From: Symsagittifera roscoffensis
Lineage: Eukaryota > Xenacoelomorpha > Acoela > Convolutidae
Direction of reading: 5' to 3'
DNA: 64,000 nucleotides
Assembly (NCBI RefSeq): GCF_963678635.1
Contig: NC_087064.1
Location: forward strand, 25,338,189-25,402,188
The notes under the pieces were generated by a model. The model had not been told where the DNA came from. It was given only the letters and a program-made list of their open reading frames with translations, and did no database searches. Shown piece after piece: positions 10,350 to 19,713 of this stretch (its first letter is position 1; each line of letters begins with the position of its first letter). Made by a program: the position numbers and the translations under genes.

Positions 10350-11060
10350 CTATAGATGGGTCACAGCTGGGACCGCTCCCAAACGTTTTTCCAGGTTAAG
10401 AGGCGCAAATGTTGAAATTGCTGGTTTTTTTGATGTCTCTTCCTTCTTCAGCACTCCCGTGTCAAAGAGTTCTACTTCCATTTCATCTAGTCGCTCTTGG
10501 AAGACTCTGTTCAACCAAGCTTGTCCCTCGATGGTGTCAAAGTTGATGCAGTTAGTAGTCAGTCTCGCTTGATCCATAGCTCTCAGCTCATGCTCAATAT
10601 TCATAAGGATCATCCTTCCGGCATGCCGACTTGCAAGATTCCTCAGGATGTTGTTCCACCTGATTACTCCTTCATTATGTCTCCTCCCTGCCGCTGTCAC
10701 AATCTTCGTGCTCGTTGGTGCAGTGCAGACGGTCAGTACCGCGCAGTTGAACTTCTGCCAGAGAGTAGTAAATAGGAACACCATCATCGGTTCCCATAGT
10801 GCCTCTTCATCATCTGAGCTTCTCGAGATGTTGTTCGTCCCTACTATGATCATCACGTGAGGGATTCTCCCTGGATCCATCAGGTCCACCATCCGAAATA
10901 CTTGGGCTATCATTGCGCCTCCAAATGCCATCACCGTGGTGATACAGGAAGTCCTCAAATTTTGGAAAACTCTGACCAAGCTGTCCCCCAGTATCAGATG
11001 TGATGTCCCAAATGGCGGTTGCTGCAGGTTTACTGCTGGATTCCACGTCGCTCGATTGAA
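10350..11060 (-). pseudogene. GDSL/SGNH hydrolase-like domain
   Basis: The frame is open from 11060, although only from 10979 with a TTG if a start codon is demanded. Block I reads SHLILGDSLVRVF with the nucleophile Ser at 10982-10980. A block-II-like Gly occurs in VMAFGGA, and block III is a strand ending in MIIVGTNNISRS. The rest fits the fold (AVLTVCTAP strand; RWNNILR helix). At the block V position the sequence is TNCINFDTIEGQAWLN, so the usual Asp and His both appear as Asn: the enzyme may be inactive in this copy. GDSL esterase-like ORFs are known as accessory ORFs in bdelloid rotifer LTR and Athena elements and in some non-LTR ORF1s, where membrane targeting has been proposed. An upstream frame (11163-10810) overlaps it, so a frameshift joins it to the rest. 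Confidence 0.75.
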
Positions 11061-11135
11061 TCAGGCTCTCGGATCCGTGTCCGGCCGGAACTCCTATGAA
11101 GTTATACTTCAACTGATTGTTCTTCTGTACAACAA

Positions 11136-12179
11136 TCACTTGAGACAATTTCTTCGCCGGCATCTCCGGATATTCCTGTCTGGGATCTCAGAGCTCCTCG
11201 TTGCATCGCTAACTCCCTCTTTGGTCATCGCATCTTGGGAGAACTGTACTCTGCCCGTGTCGTCGATTGTTCCATAGGGTGCCGTCACCCCAGAATCTGG
11301 CGCATTCCTGTCGGCCCCAGTCTCTATCAGCTTCCTCATCGTCTGTTCCACGACTGGGTCACCTAAGGTATCACTCGGGTCCGGGATTGTCACTCGACCA
11401 GTTGCAGCCGGGAGTCGCGTTTCTATAGTCTGACTCATTTCTCGAGGCGTCAAGAGTTCCATCGGGGACTGCCCACGAGGAATATCCCTTGTAGTTATCA
11501 ATTTTTCTATCGCTGCTTGTTTTCTCACCTCAAGCGCTCTATCTCTTCGCCCTGCTTCTTGTTGCAGTCTTCAAACAACTTCCTCCACATATCTCTATCT
11601 TCTTCTATAGTGAGCATGGTCTTGGTCATCTCGTCCAGCTCCTTTCTATTCGTCTTCAGCTCGTCTTTCATCCCATCTAGATCTTGCATGGTTTCGTTCG
11701 TTTTAACCTCCCCTTCTACTTTCGCCCTCTTTGGTGGCACAGCTACTCTCAGTTCTTCTCAGTCTCAGTCCAATTCTTCTCAGTCCAGGCTTAGGCTTGA
11801 TGGGCAAGGGCATCTCACCTGGTTGGTAGGTCCTCGAACTTCCCAATCCAGGCTCGTTCGCCAAGTCACTCCCTGAGAGAGCTCCGTTTCTCCACCTCAT
11901 CATTCTCATGTTTGAGCGGTCTAGCACTCCTCTTTCTCCGTATGCTGCCATCAATAGGACTTCCGTGGTGCGGTCCCCACGGTTGTCATGCCCCAAGATG
12001 TTTATCAAGGCGGTCAGCAAAATGACTACCACTAGGTCCTCCAGAGCGAAGTCTCGATCCATTAGCCGACGATAGATCGCATCTACCATCGGTCCTACAT
12101 ATGCCTCTGCCAGGTCCATCAATTCATCCAAGTTGAAATTGTCCATTCTTTTTCGGTATTGATTTGATTGTTGATTCAA
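11136..12179 (-). pseudogene. Second cistron, N-terminal region with coiled coil
   Basis: The start is ATG at 12179 or, better conserved, ATG at 12146 (MDNFNLDEL), which matches the ORF at 233. The first roughly 50 residues (VDAIYRRLMDRDFALEDLVV) resemble the N terminus of the B second cistron at 49942 (LDELYKRLRDLNYTQVDERL). Frames shift near 11740 into a charged heptad-rich stretch (KDELKTNRKELDEMTKTM, 11740-11525), a likely coiled coil, and again near 11528 into a Pro/Thr-rich linker (11528-11136). This architecture, coiled coil then esterase, resembles ORF1 proteins of some non-LTR elements. RNA or membrane binding cannot be judged from sequence. Confidence 0.6.
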
Positions 12180-12535
12180 CTATTTGAACTCAAGTGAGTG
12201 ATTAAATGATCAATCAGGATCTAGAAAAGAGGTCACAAATCTCACACTTGTCAACTTTGCACTAGTTTTGTATTAAAATTTATTTGGAACAGTCAGATAA
12301 AAAGATTTTGATCTTAAAATTTACTAAAATCAATCAGTTTCTAAAATTTTGGAATTCGACCTAAGATTGGACAGTACAAACTTTGGATCTATTTCTAAGA
12401 TCGTCATTCAGTTGTTCGTGGTCACTAACTCCTTCTTACCCTTATGTCTTAATAACATAACACATAACATAACACATAACACATATCACAAATAACACAC
12501 ATTTAGTATGACGCCCCCCTGTATGCCACCTAAAC
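12180..12535 (-). other. Intercistronic spacer with ACATAA-type microsatellite
   Basis: This separates the macro-domain ORF from the second cistron. It contains an imperfect ataacac/acataac repeat at about 12452-12500. It is conserved with 1-190 and with 61318-61493 in other A-family copies, including a ttagtgaccacgaa block (minus sense, near 12420). It could hold a splice acceptor, internal promoter or ribosome-entry element for the second cistron. None is recognisable by eye. Confidence 0.55.
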
Positions 12536-13108
12536 TCAGCCTATACTTAAGTAATAATTCTTATGCAAGTATACTTGTATATTAGTATCAGAGAAGATTA
12601 CGTGTATCGGTGAGTATAGTTCACGTGGATGCAGTCGTCCTTTGTTCGGATTGTACACTGGAAGCGAAAGCTCCTTCACATCCCTTTCCACGAGGAAGTC
12701 TCTCAATCTAGTCAAGGACAAGACTAGATTTTCTGGATCCACGTGCCGCTTCTCCGTCGCCCTCGTCACCAAGAAGCATAAGTATTTTCCCGGTATCTGT
12801 GACGCCGCTGGAGGCAAGGCTGCTACGACCCCTAATTCTGGTCTTTGCTTCCAAAGAAATTCTAAGTTTTTATATTCTCTCTTAAAATCTGCTGCTAACG
12901 CTGTCTTAAAACTCATGTCTGCTGTGATTGCTATCGCACATGTTCCATTTGTGAGTATGAAATCGCTGTTTGTTAGTATTATGCTCCTTGAATATTCATT
13001 TGGTAAGTTAAAATATGACTCAACTACCCTCCCTATATCTGGTTTCTTAGGGTTCTGCCTGTTTCTGCTTCTAAATCTCCTGTCTCTCTTGCTATTCCCA
13101 ATTTTATA
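12536..13108 (-). CDS. Pol C-terminal macro-like (OARD1/TARG1-type) domain, A copy
   Basis: The frame is open from 13108 to the stop at 12536. The folded part runs from SIILTNSDFILTNGT through CAIAITADMSFKTALAADFK, GKYLCFLVTR, ENLVLSLTRLRDFL, KELSLPVYNPNKGRL and FSDTNIQVYLHK. This follows the order of small macro domains of the TARG1 class: GDLF strand, HCxSxDxxMGAGIA loop, YLVTK strand, ENL..AL..L helix, MPxxGCGLDxL loop, DTDIxITVY strand. The glycine-rich ADP-ribose loop and the GCGLD loop are not kept (MSFKTALA and YNPNKGRL), so binding or catalysis may be lost or changed. In B and C the upstream frame runs into it from Pol, so it is a Pol C-terminal domain. Here a frameshift near 13060 and a stop near 13390 interrupt that link. 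Confidence 0.7.
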   Translation of the reverse strand, partial: YKIGNSKRDRRFRSRNRQNPKKPDIGRVVESYFNLPNEYSRSIILTNSDFILTNGTCAIAITADMSFKTALAADFKREYKNLEFLWKQRPELGVVAALPPAASQIPGKYLCFLVTRATEKRHVDPENLVLSLTRLRDFLVERDVKELSLPVYNPNKGRLHPRELYSPIHVIFSDTNIQVYLHKNYYLSIG

Positions 13109-13389
13109 TTAACAAATTTTCAGTGTGGGTAAGTCCTTTCCCCACATCCAAGACGAAAATATCCATCGACGTCCCCGTCAATCGCATACCGGGTATCAAG
13201 TCGAGATTAGAAGCCAGAATGAGCAGTCGCCCAGGAAGGATCCTCTGGTTCGGTTTTCTTGTATTTCATGCTTTCACGATCTACATCTTGAATCGTGACA
13301 CTGGTCTCCTTAGGGTCCGACGTTTTTTCGTTCAGCCATTGCAAGACACGTAAATTCGTCAGGTCTTGTTCATATGACTGCTGTTGCTC

Positions 13390-14370
13390 TTAGTCGAGTT
13401 CTACTTTGAGCTTGGACCGGTCATCGACCCACTCATCGTCGTGATCATCGACCATGTCAATGTCCTGTGACACAGTTATTTCTTCTAAACCCACTACTTT
13501 TTCCCCTATCTTCTTTAGATCTATCCTGTCTACTGCAAAATTGTCTCCGTAAAGGTTATATCTTTTTCTGGGTCTTGTCCTGTCATTCTGTCGAGTCTGT
13601 ATCGTCAACGGAAGATTCGGTTCCAAATTCTTGGGAACCCCCCTTTGTTCAGGGTCTTGCCAGTCCTCTTCTGCGTAGGGTAAAGTTTCATCGTCTGCTT
13701 CAATCACCTCATTTGGATCCAGGTCAAGTGGTGTACTTGTTCCTTCCTCTACGACCTCGTTTCCATCGTTCTTTTCCCTGGTGCCTTTCTCGTTGACCTC
13801 ACAAGCAGGGTTCATCATTAGATAACTCCCCTCTTCCATGTCTGCAGGTATACACCAGTCTTCTGTCGAGGGATTGTGTGGCTTAATGTTTTCGTAATGA
13901 GCGGCTCGGCCAGTACTCAGTCTATAAAAGCGACCCTCTCGGTGCACTTCCGTAATCATGAAGGGTCCCCTCCACTTTTTTAGGAGCTTTTTCGTTCCTT
14001 TCGGTGGTATAACGTTCTGAAATACCCATACGTATTCCCCTACCGAATAAGTTTTTGCACCAGCTGCTTTCTTGTCAAATCTTTTCCTCTGCCTTGCCTG
14101 TGCCTGCTGAGTATTTCGTCTACATAAGTCGTTCAATTCTTGCTGACGTCTAACCACATCCCTTACGTAGACGTGTGGAGACGTTTTCTTTCCCTCATAC
14201 TCTAGGTAGAAAAATGCCAAGGGCAAAGACTTCTCGTGTCCGGTTAGCATCATGTGTTGACTAACTTCGGTGGTGGAGTGTTGCGTGCTATTATAAGCTC
14301 CCATCACCTTTGGAAGGTATCTGTCCCAATCGGTCATGTACCTGGAACAATATAACCTCAGCATCGACAC
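13390..14370 (-). pseudogene. Integrase C-terminal region with GPY/F module, A copy
   Basis: This continues the integrase after a single in-frame stop near 14375. It contains AYNSTQHSTTEVSQHMMLTG, typical of the end of the retroviral-type core, then a basic helix (RQRKRFDKKAAG) and the GPY/F-type motif KKWRGPFMITEVH, followed by GRFYRLSTGRAAHYENIKPH. GPY/F modules mediate integrase multimerisation or DNA contact. An acidic linker with VNEKGTREKNDGNEV, almost identical in B, leads towards the macro domain. The frame ends at a TAG near 13390. The C element reads through the same place, so the stop is a mutation of this copy. Confidence 0.85.
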
Positions 14371-14376
14371 TAACGT

Positions 14377-15651
14377 TCAATTCTGCCTTTCCACTAAGCC
14401 ATTCAACTGGGGATGGTATGTCGTGGAGTGAGCTTGAGCAACCTGTGAGCGTCTCATAAGCTCTTTCGTGAGTTCTCCTACGAATGCTCCGTTATCCAAT
14501 TGAAATGTCATTGGACAACCATGTCTCGCTATCCACGTATTGATTAGGTGGTCGCACGTCTCTTCCACTGAGGCAGTTATGCAGGGCACGGCCTCTGCAT
14601 ACTTCGTGAAGTGATCTATTATCACCAAGACTTGATTATAACCACTGTCTGTCATGCATATCTTTTGGTGATCAATCTGCACCACCTCGTTGAACTCAGA
14701 CGACTCGATCGATCGTAAAGGAAATCGCAATTTCCTTGGATCTTTGACCTGTTGGCATGACAGACACGCTGTTACCCGCTTCTCACATGCCTTTTTTGTT
14801 CCAGGCCACTCAAAGCGCTTCAGGATCCTCTGATATACTTTGTCGATCCCCTGATTGCTCATCTGATCATGTGACCTGAATAAGAGTTCTGTCTGATAGA
14901 GTTGCGGCATCACTATCGCGTTATACTTGTATAGGACTATGTCTTCATCTCTTCTCTTGCAAGCCACAATGCCGTCCTTGTTCAAGTATAACCTTCCCTC
15001 TTTCTGCATAAAGTACTGTCGCAGAATGCGGTAACTGTCTTCCTCGAGGTCTCCTTTGTCCGGAGAACCATTTTCGATCCACCTTTTCAGGTTGCTTGTC
15101 ATGCGGTCATTTCTCTGCGCTCTTAGTAGGTCCGAGAGTCTGTATCTCGCCTTCATGACCCTCTTCATGACCCTAATTAAGTACGTCTTCATGACCCTAA
15201 TTTGACTATTCAGCTCATTGGGCTGATGCGTGTCTTCTTCCATCTTAACGCACCAAAACTTTTCCAATGGCTGTGTTTCCTGTTCGAATGGCTGAAGATC
15301 AGTCCTGACTACCTCTTTTTGCGGCAACAGACTCATCGAACGTTTCGATACCGCTATTGTTCCCAGATCATCCGCTGCGTTATCAAGCACTGTTTCACTT
15401 GGTATGAGGTAGTGATCACTGTCAGGGTCTTGATATAACTCCCTGTCCAGATTCCTTGCTCGAGTCTCCATTAGCAGTGTGTGGATCGCTAGCTCTGACA
15501 GTTCCGATCCTGAGCTCGAGTTCCTGTCTGAGTAGGTGTCGATTCCTGAGTTCCGGGAGCTGTCATCCATTGAAGAGTCTACGATAGAGCACGTCCCCTC
15601 CTCCAGATCAGTTCTGTGCCTTCTTCGCATCCATCTGAACTCCCCGGACAA
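14377..15651 (-). pseudogene. Integrase zinc-binding and catalytic core, A copy
   Basis: The zinc module has RSHDQMSNQGIDK and CEKRVTACLSCQQ. The second His of the HHCC set is Asn here, while the B copy has RSHDQIRHQGTDK. The core has VQIDHQKI (first Asp), FQLDNGAFVG (second Asp) and LNGLVERQN (Glu). The second Asp and Glu are separated by 34 residues because one residue after DNG is missing. B and C have the usual 35. The core would join element DNA to the host chromosome. Upstream is an acidic Ser-rich linker. A TGA ends the frame directly after VERQN. Confidence 0.85.
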
Positions 15652-16230
15652 AACTTTATTCTCCAGGTCCTGTTTCTCATCAGGATTTTTTCATCTACAT
15701 CAGACTCCCCGGACAAACTTCCTTGTCCCGGGTGTTGATCTTGAACTCGCCGGCTCTTTTCACCGTTCGTCTCACCGGACAAACAATCTTGCACCAGGTT
15801 TCGTTCAACCTTCTCACCTTCTTTATCCTGGTCCACAAAGGTAACGGTTTTCTTCTGCTTCTCATTCCCCTGTTCTTTCCGACCGTGTGAAGTACTGGTT
15901 AAAACCTCGTGGGGTATTGAGGATACTAGTTGCTGAACTATTGTCTTACAATCCCTCTCGTTTTCTTTGTGTTAACGTCTGGACGGCATGATCTTCACCT
16001 TCTCACTCGGGGTCATCTCTGGTAACTTCTCTCTCTAACAATCCAGCCAGCATCCGCATCACTTGCGGTGCGACCTGCACCGTTTTATCCAATAATGAGA
16101 GGTTGTTAGCGCAGCAACATGTCCAAGGGCACCAGGTCCTTCTTGGATTGGATCTTTATCTCGGCTGCTTTCTCTACAGGTAACTCAGGGTGTCCTGGAA
16201 TTGGATGTCCAGACTTGTCCAACCATCTCG
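15579..16230 (-). pseudogene. RNase H-integrase linker with repeated LSGE segments
   Basis: A frame at 15836-15579 carries CLSGETNGEKS and SLSGESDVDEK, and a third unit (VLSGEF) leads to the frame at 15651. Each unit is encoded by a ttgtccggggag-like sequence (minus sense near 15654, 15717 and 15786), the same core seen at the element's polypurine tract. B has two units in the matching place (46465-46525). The rest of the interval to 16230 is degraded coding sequence without a recognisable domain. Confidence 0.6.
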
Positions 16231-16728
16231 TTAAGGGAAGCGCTTCATAAGTTTCTTTGTCCAGAATCCTTTCTTTATTTCTGCCTGAATGGCTTGCTTC
16301 TGTTCCAATCTTTCATAGAACTCGGTTTTCTTGCTGAGGTTGTCAGCATTCTGGTGTTTCTCATGCATCCTGTGCTCGATTATCATGTGGTAGCCATCTA
16401 ATCCTAATATCCACCTACCAATATAACTCTGATCCATCGAGTATGTCTTCAACCAGGATAACGCCCTGTTTTCCATGCGTAACTTAAAGGGAGCGCTCCC
16501 CAAGTATGCGCGGTACTTTTACACAAATGTGACTACTGCAAACATTTCTGCTTTTGGTGCACCATATTTCATCTCGGTGTCACTTAACACCTTACTGCCA
16601 TATGCAATGGGACGGAGAACGGTTCTCCCATTCCATTCCTGCTCCTGATGCAGTATTCCCGAGATGGCTACTACTGATGTGTCTGTGTCGATAACATACA
16701 TGCCCTTTTCAGTAGGCATGCCTAGCAC
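16231..16728 (-). pseudogene. RNase H domain, A copy
   Basis: The frames 16728-16519 and 16503-16231 are separated by a stop. Motifs run in order: YVIDTDTSVVAISGILHQEQ (first Asp), YGAPKAEMFAVV (Glu), then LRMENRALSWLKT, where the catalytic Asp seen in B (LRVDNRALSWL) is Glu, and HQNADNLSK (last Asp). This follows the RT directly, as in Ty3/gypsy. It would degrade the RNA of the RNA-DNA hybrid during reverse transcription. Confidence 0.85.
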
Positions 16729-16743
16729 TGGCGCTTCGTACAG

Positions 16744-17550
16744 TTACCGCTTTATGTTTTCAAAGGCCGTTTGAGCTTCATCGCTCCATTCGAAATTTTT
16801 TCCTTTGTTGCGCATCAGCTTCTGCATCGGATACACCTTGTCCGCATATCCTTTTTTGAACTCACGGTAATAGTTGGCAAACCCTAGAAAGCTCATGAGC
16901 TGTGTGTCCGTTCTAAGAGCCTTCCACGTCAACACAGCTTCTACTGCTTCCGGGTCCGGCCTCACACCATGCCTGTCCACCATTCTTCCTAAATACTTGA
17001 TCGAATCCCTCAGGATCTCGCATTTCGATGGTTTGCATTTCAAGCCTGCTCTTTTCATGCATCCAAAGACTTCATCGAGCCGATCAATGTGGTCTTTCAG
17101 GGTCGGTGTTGCTATGACTACGTCATCTACGTAACACATCACGAGATTCCCGTACGTCTTTGTCAATCTGGTCAAAGCCTGAGCCATCAGTCTTTGAAAA
17201 GTGGCCGTTGCGTTGCACAAGCCGAAGGGCATCCTCTTCCACTGGTACAACCCCAATTCACACGCGAATCCGGTCTTTTCTCTATCCTTCTTCCGCAGAG
17301 GGACCTGCCAGAAGGCAGAACCCAAGTCCAATGTGGTGAAGAACTTGGCATCACTAAGTTAAGAGAGACTCTCGTCTATTCGCGGTATCGGGTACGCATC
17401 TTTTATCGTTACCGCGTTCATGTAGCGAAAATTGCAACAAAACCTATGCTGCCCCCCTTCTTTTTCGCCATAACTACCCCGCAAGCCCATAGCAATTTCA
17501 AGGGTTCTATCATGTCGTATTCGAGCACCATGTCTGTTTCCGCTCGGCAA
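16744..17550 (-). pseudogene. Reverse transcriptase, A copy
   Basis: Frame 17550-17359 carries the N-terminal fingers (FCCNFRYMNAVTIKDAYPIP) and ends at a TAA where B has Glu (SLSELGDAKF). Frame 17331-16744 has LDLGSAFWQVPL (first Asp motif), MPFGLCNATATFQRLM, the YVDD box at 17133-17122 and the connection LSFLGFANYYREF-like block. Apart from the single stop the domain looks complete. In Ty3/gypsy elements this enzyme copies the packaged RNA inside the Gag particle. Confidence 0.9.
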
Positions 17551-17585
17551 GCTTCCGATATATGTGGCGTCATTCGTCTTGCGCC

Positions 17586-17987
17586 TTACCTATGGGGAAC
17601 GGCGCCTTCCTCAAGTTCGATTTCGTGTTCGACGAAGTTACAGCATCCGATATACGCCTCATGTTTTGAAAATACATCCGCGTTCCGATTTAAAACCTCC
17701 CGCAGTAATTCGAAATCTCCCTCGCCTATTTTCCCTTTTAAGGGTTCTATCTCTGGCAAAACTGGTTTGTCAGATTCTAGTTCATATGACGAGGGGCGTT
17801 CCGGAGAACTCGAGCAGCTTAATAAGCCGTCGTCTGTTTCGGAGTTCAATGAAAACAATTTATGAATAGATTTTAATTCATCAATCCTTTTTAAAATTTT
17901 ATCTTTATTGGCATGATAAGGACAGTCTTTCACACTATGTTTCTTCAAGTTTTGTGTCTCCTCATAGTCAATAACACACTGACACAC
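17586..17987 (-). pseudogene. Protease-RT linker, A copy
   Basis: This 133-codon frame ends in FVEHEIELEEGAVPHR, the conserved entry to the RT domain in gypsy-type Pol. The upstream part is acidic with a likely helix (DFELLREVLNRNADVFSKH), typical of this position. It overlaps the end of the protease frame at 17945-17987, so a frameshift lies there. B carries the equivalent near 44500-44690, badly broken. Confidence 0.75.
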
Positions 17988-19594
17988 AGTACGTTTCGAG
18001 TTACCGAGAAGCTCCGGCCTAAAATCACTGAACTTTGACTATTTGGATTCGGTACCAAACAAACCTGCTTACCATCACTTAACGAATTTAAATTTCTCAT
18101 TCTAAAAATTGCTACTACTGCTTGTCCCGGCTGTAGTTTTACTTTTCTATCTAAAAAAATTGGTACCTTGTTTTCGTCTGTTATTATTCTATTAATTGGT
18201 TTCTTAACATAATTCCGATCCGGGTCCCTAATCTTTATTAGACCGTTGTTCAAGTCAATCATCACGTCGACGTTCCTGACAAAATCTCTGCCCAAGATGA
18301 AGTGGTCGGAGTCATCCAGATTCTCTACCACTAGGAAGCTCATCCAAAGATCCCGTCCTCCCATGTGGAGGACCGTTATTGGCGTTCTTCCGGCTACGTA
18401 AATCGCTCCTCGATTGGCCGCAGCCAGTCGGAGATTTGTCGGAATTAGATCTTCCCTCCTGAAGCCCATTCTTTCCCAAGTCTTTATCGGCATCACACTT
18501 ACTACCGCTCCTGTGTTCAGAAGCCCTGTGACTCCAATTTTCTTTCCGTCGGTGTCGAGCAGATGTGCAGTCACATCTGCTTCGTATCCAATGTGTACTG
18601 TGTCTTGCTCCATCATGGCGTCATGGCCTATCCCGCGGACTTTGAGTTCCTCCTCACCCAAATAGATCTGCCCTATCTGGTCACCGTCTGTTGTCACATA
18701 TGTCCTAGTGTAGATGCTGATTCCATCTACGTTCAGCATCACTTGATACGGTCCATAGACTTCCACGTAGCGCCCATGAAGCTTCTTTGTGCGAGGGCCA
18801 CCCGTTGCTAGTAGTGCTCGCACAGCCCATGACTCAGTGCGCGGCTCCACCTGCCTCATATAATCTGCAAATGTGTCTAAATGCATCAAAGTGAACTCTG
18901 ATGGTTCACTCAGATTTCTTATTACCTGGTGTCCTGCTACCGAGATTATTGACTGTATTTTGCTTCCTTGTGGTACCATACCGAACCTCTGCCCGGAGAT
19001 GACATTAAGTTTCATGCTCAAACTACTTGGTGATTTTGTTTCTTTGACTTCTGTTGCCTCTAAGGTATTCAGTTTCTCTTGTAGTTTCTCATTTTCCAGT
19101 TCGAGCTTCACTTTTTGCTCGATCTCTTTCGTTACCAGTTCCTGTTGCACACTATTTAGAGCATCCCTCGGGGCTGCCCTATAACCAATCTTGAAGTCAT
19201 CCGCCGCAGTCACCGGTTCCGGTTCACATGTCTCTTCTGTTACCGCTTGCATCTTCTTCGTTGCCAGCTCTTGCGGTTTTTCTTTTCTGCGCGCCTCCGT
19301 CTCACTCAACAGGCGAGCCTTGCTGGCTTTCACACCCGATAAAGCTTCCTCATGCCTTGGATGCTTGATGTCTGCTACAGCATCCCAGAATTGCGGACAA
19401 TCCGATTTAAAATGACCTTCAAAGTTGCAAAAGAAACACCTCGGGCCGAATTTTGCAAATACTCCTCTCATGAAATCCTCATGGTCGACTTCTGACGCAT
19501 CTTCGTCCTCGAGGAAAAGCCTATTGCTTTCATGCCCTGTTTGTAAGTTGAGCATGTTGACACATGATGGTCCGTCGAACTGCAATTTGTACAA
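17945..19594 (-). pseudogene. Second zinc knuckle and aspartic protease, A copy
   Basis: The frame begins in the nucleocapsid with a knuckle RCFFCNFEGHFKSDC (CX2CX4HX4C), followed by a long charged helix (ELVTKEIEQKVKLELENEK). A large conserved region follows, then the protease. The active site reads GLLNTGAVVSV where B has GLLDTGAVLSV: the catalytic Asp is Asn, so this copy should be inactive. DHFILGRDFVRN matches the retropepsin ILG(R/T)DF strand. The roughly 200 residues between knuckle and protease (RVYVEVYGPYQVML-type blocks) are shared with B and longer than in common gypsy elements. Confidence 0.85.
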
Positions 19595-19713
19595 GAGCGC
19601 CTCTTGTCCATATCGTCCCTTGGTTTATACCAGTTGTTCCCTTGGTTTGCTGGTCCGTTGTTAAAATTGCAACAATTGTTCTTGTAATATCCAGATCTCG
19701 ATAGACGATTCAA
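19468..19713 (-). pseudogene. Gag nucleocapsid, first zinc knuckle, A copy
   Basis: The frame holds a basic Asn-rich stretch (YYKNNCCNFNNGPANQGN) and SCTNCSSTDHHVSTC, a CX2CX4HX4C knuckle. B has the same knuckle as CANCGSADHHVADC near 31285. The frame overlaps the protease-bearing frame at 19468-19594, so a frame change separates the two knuckles. In Gag these knuckles bind genomic RNA. Confidence 0.8.

Noticed and set aside
12452-12500. ACATAA repeats as a telomere-like or origin sequence
   Set aside because: A short imperfect microsatellite within a spacer shared by several element copies. Nothing else supports a telomere or origin.
13120-13150. Possible splice donor (ggtaagt-like on the plus strand near 13127)
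   Set aside because: It lies on the strand opposite to the element, and on the sense strand the same bases encode the conserved GLTHT segment.
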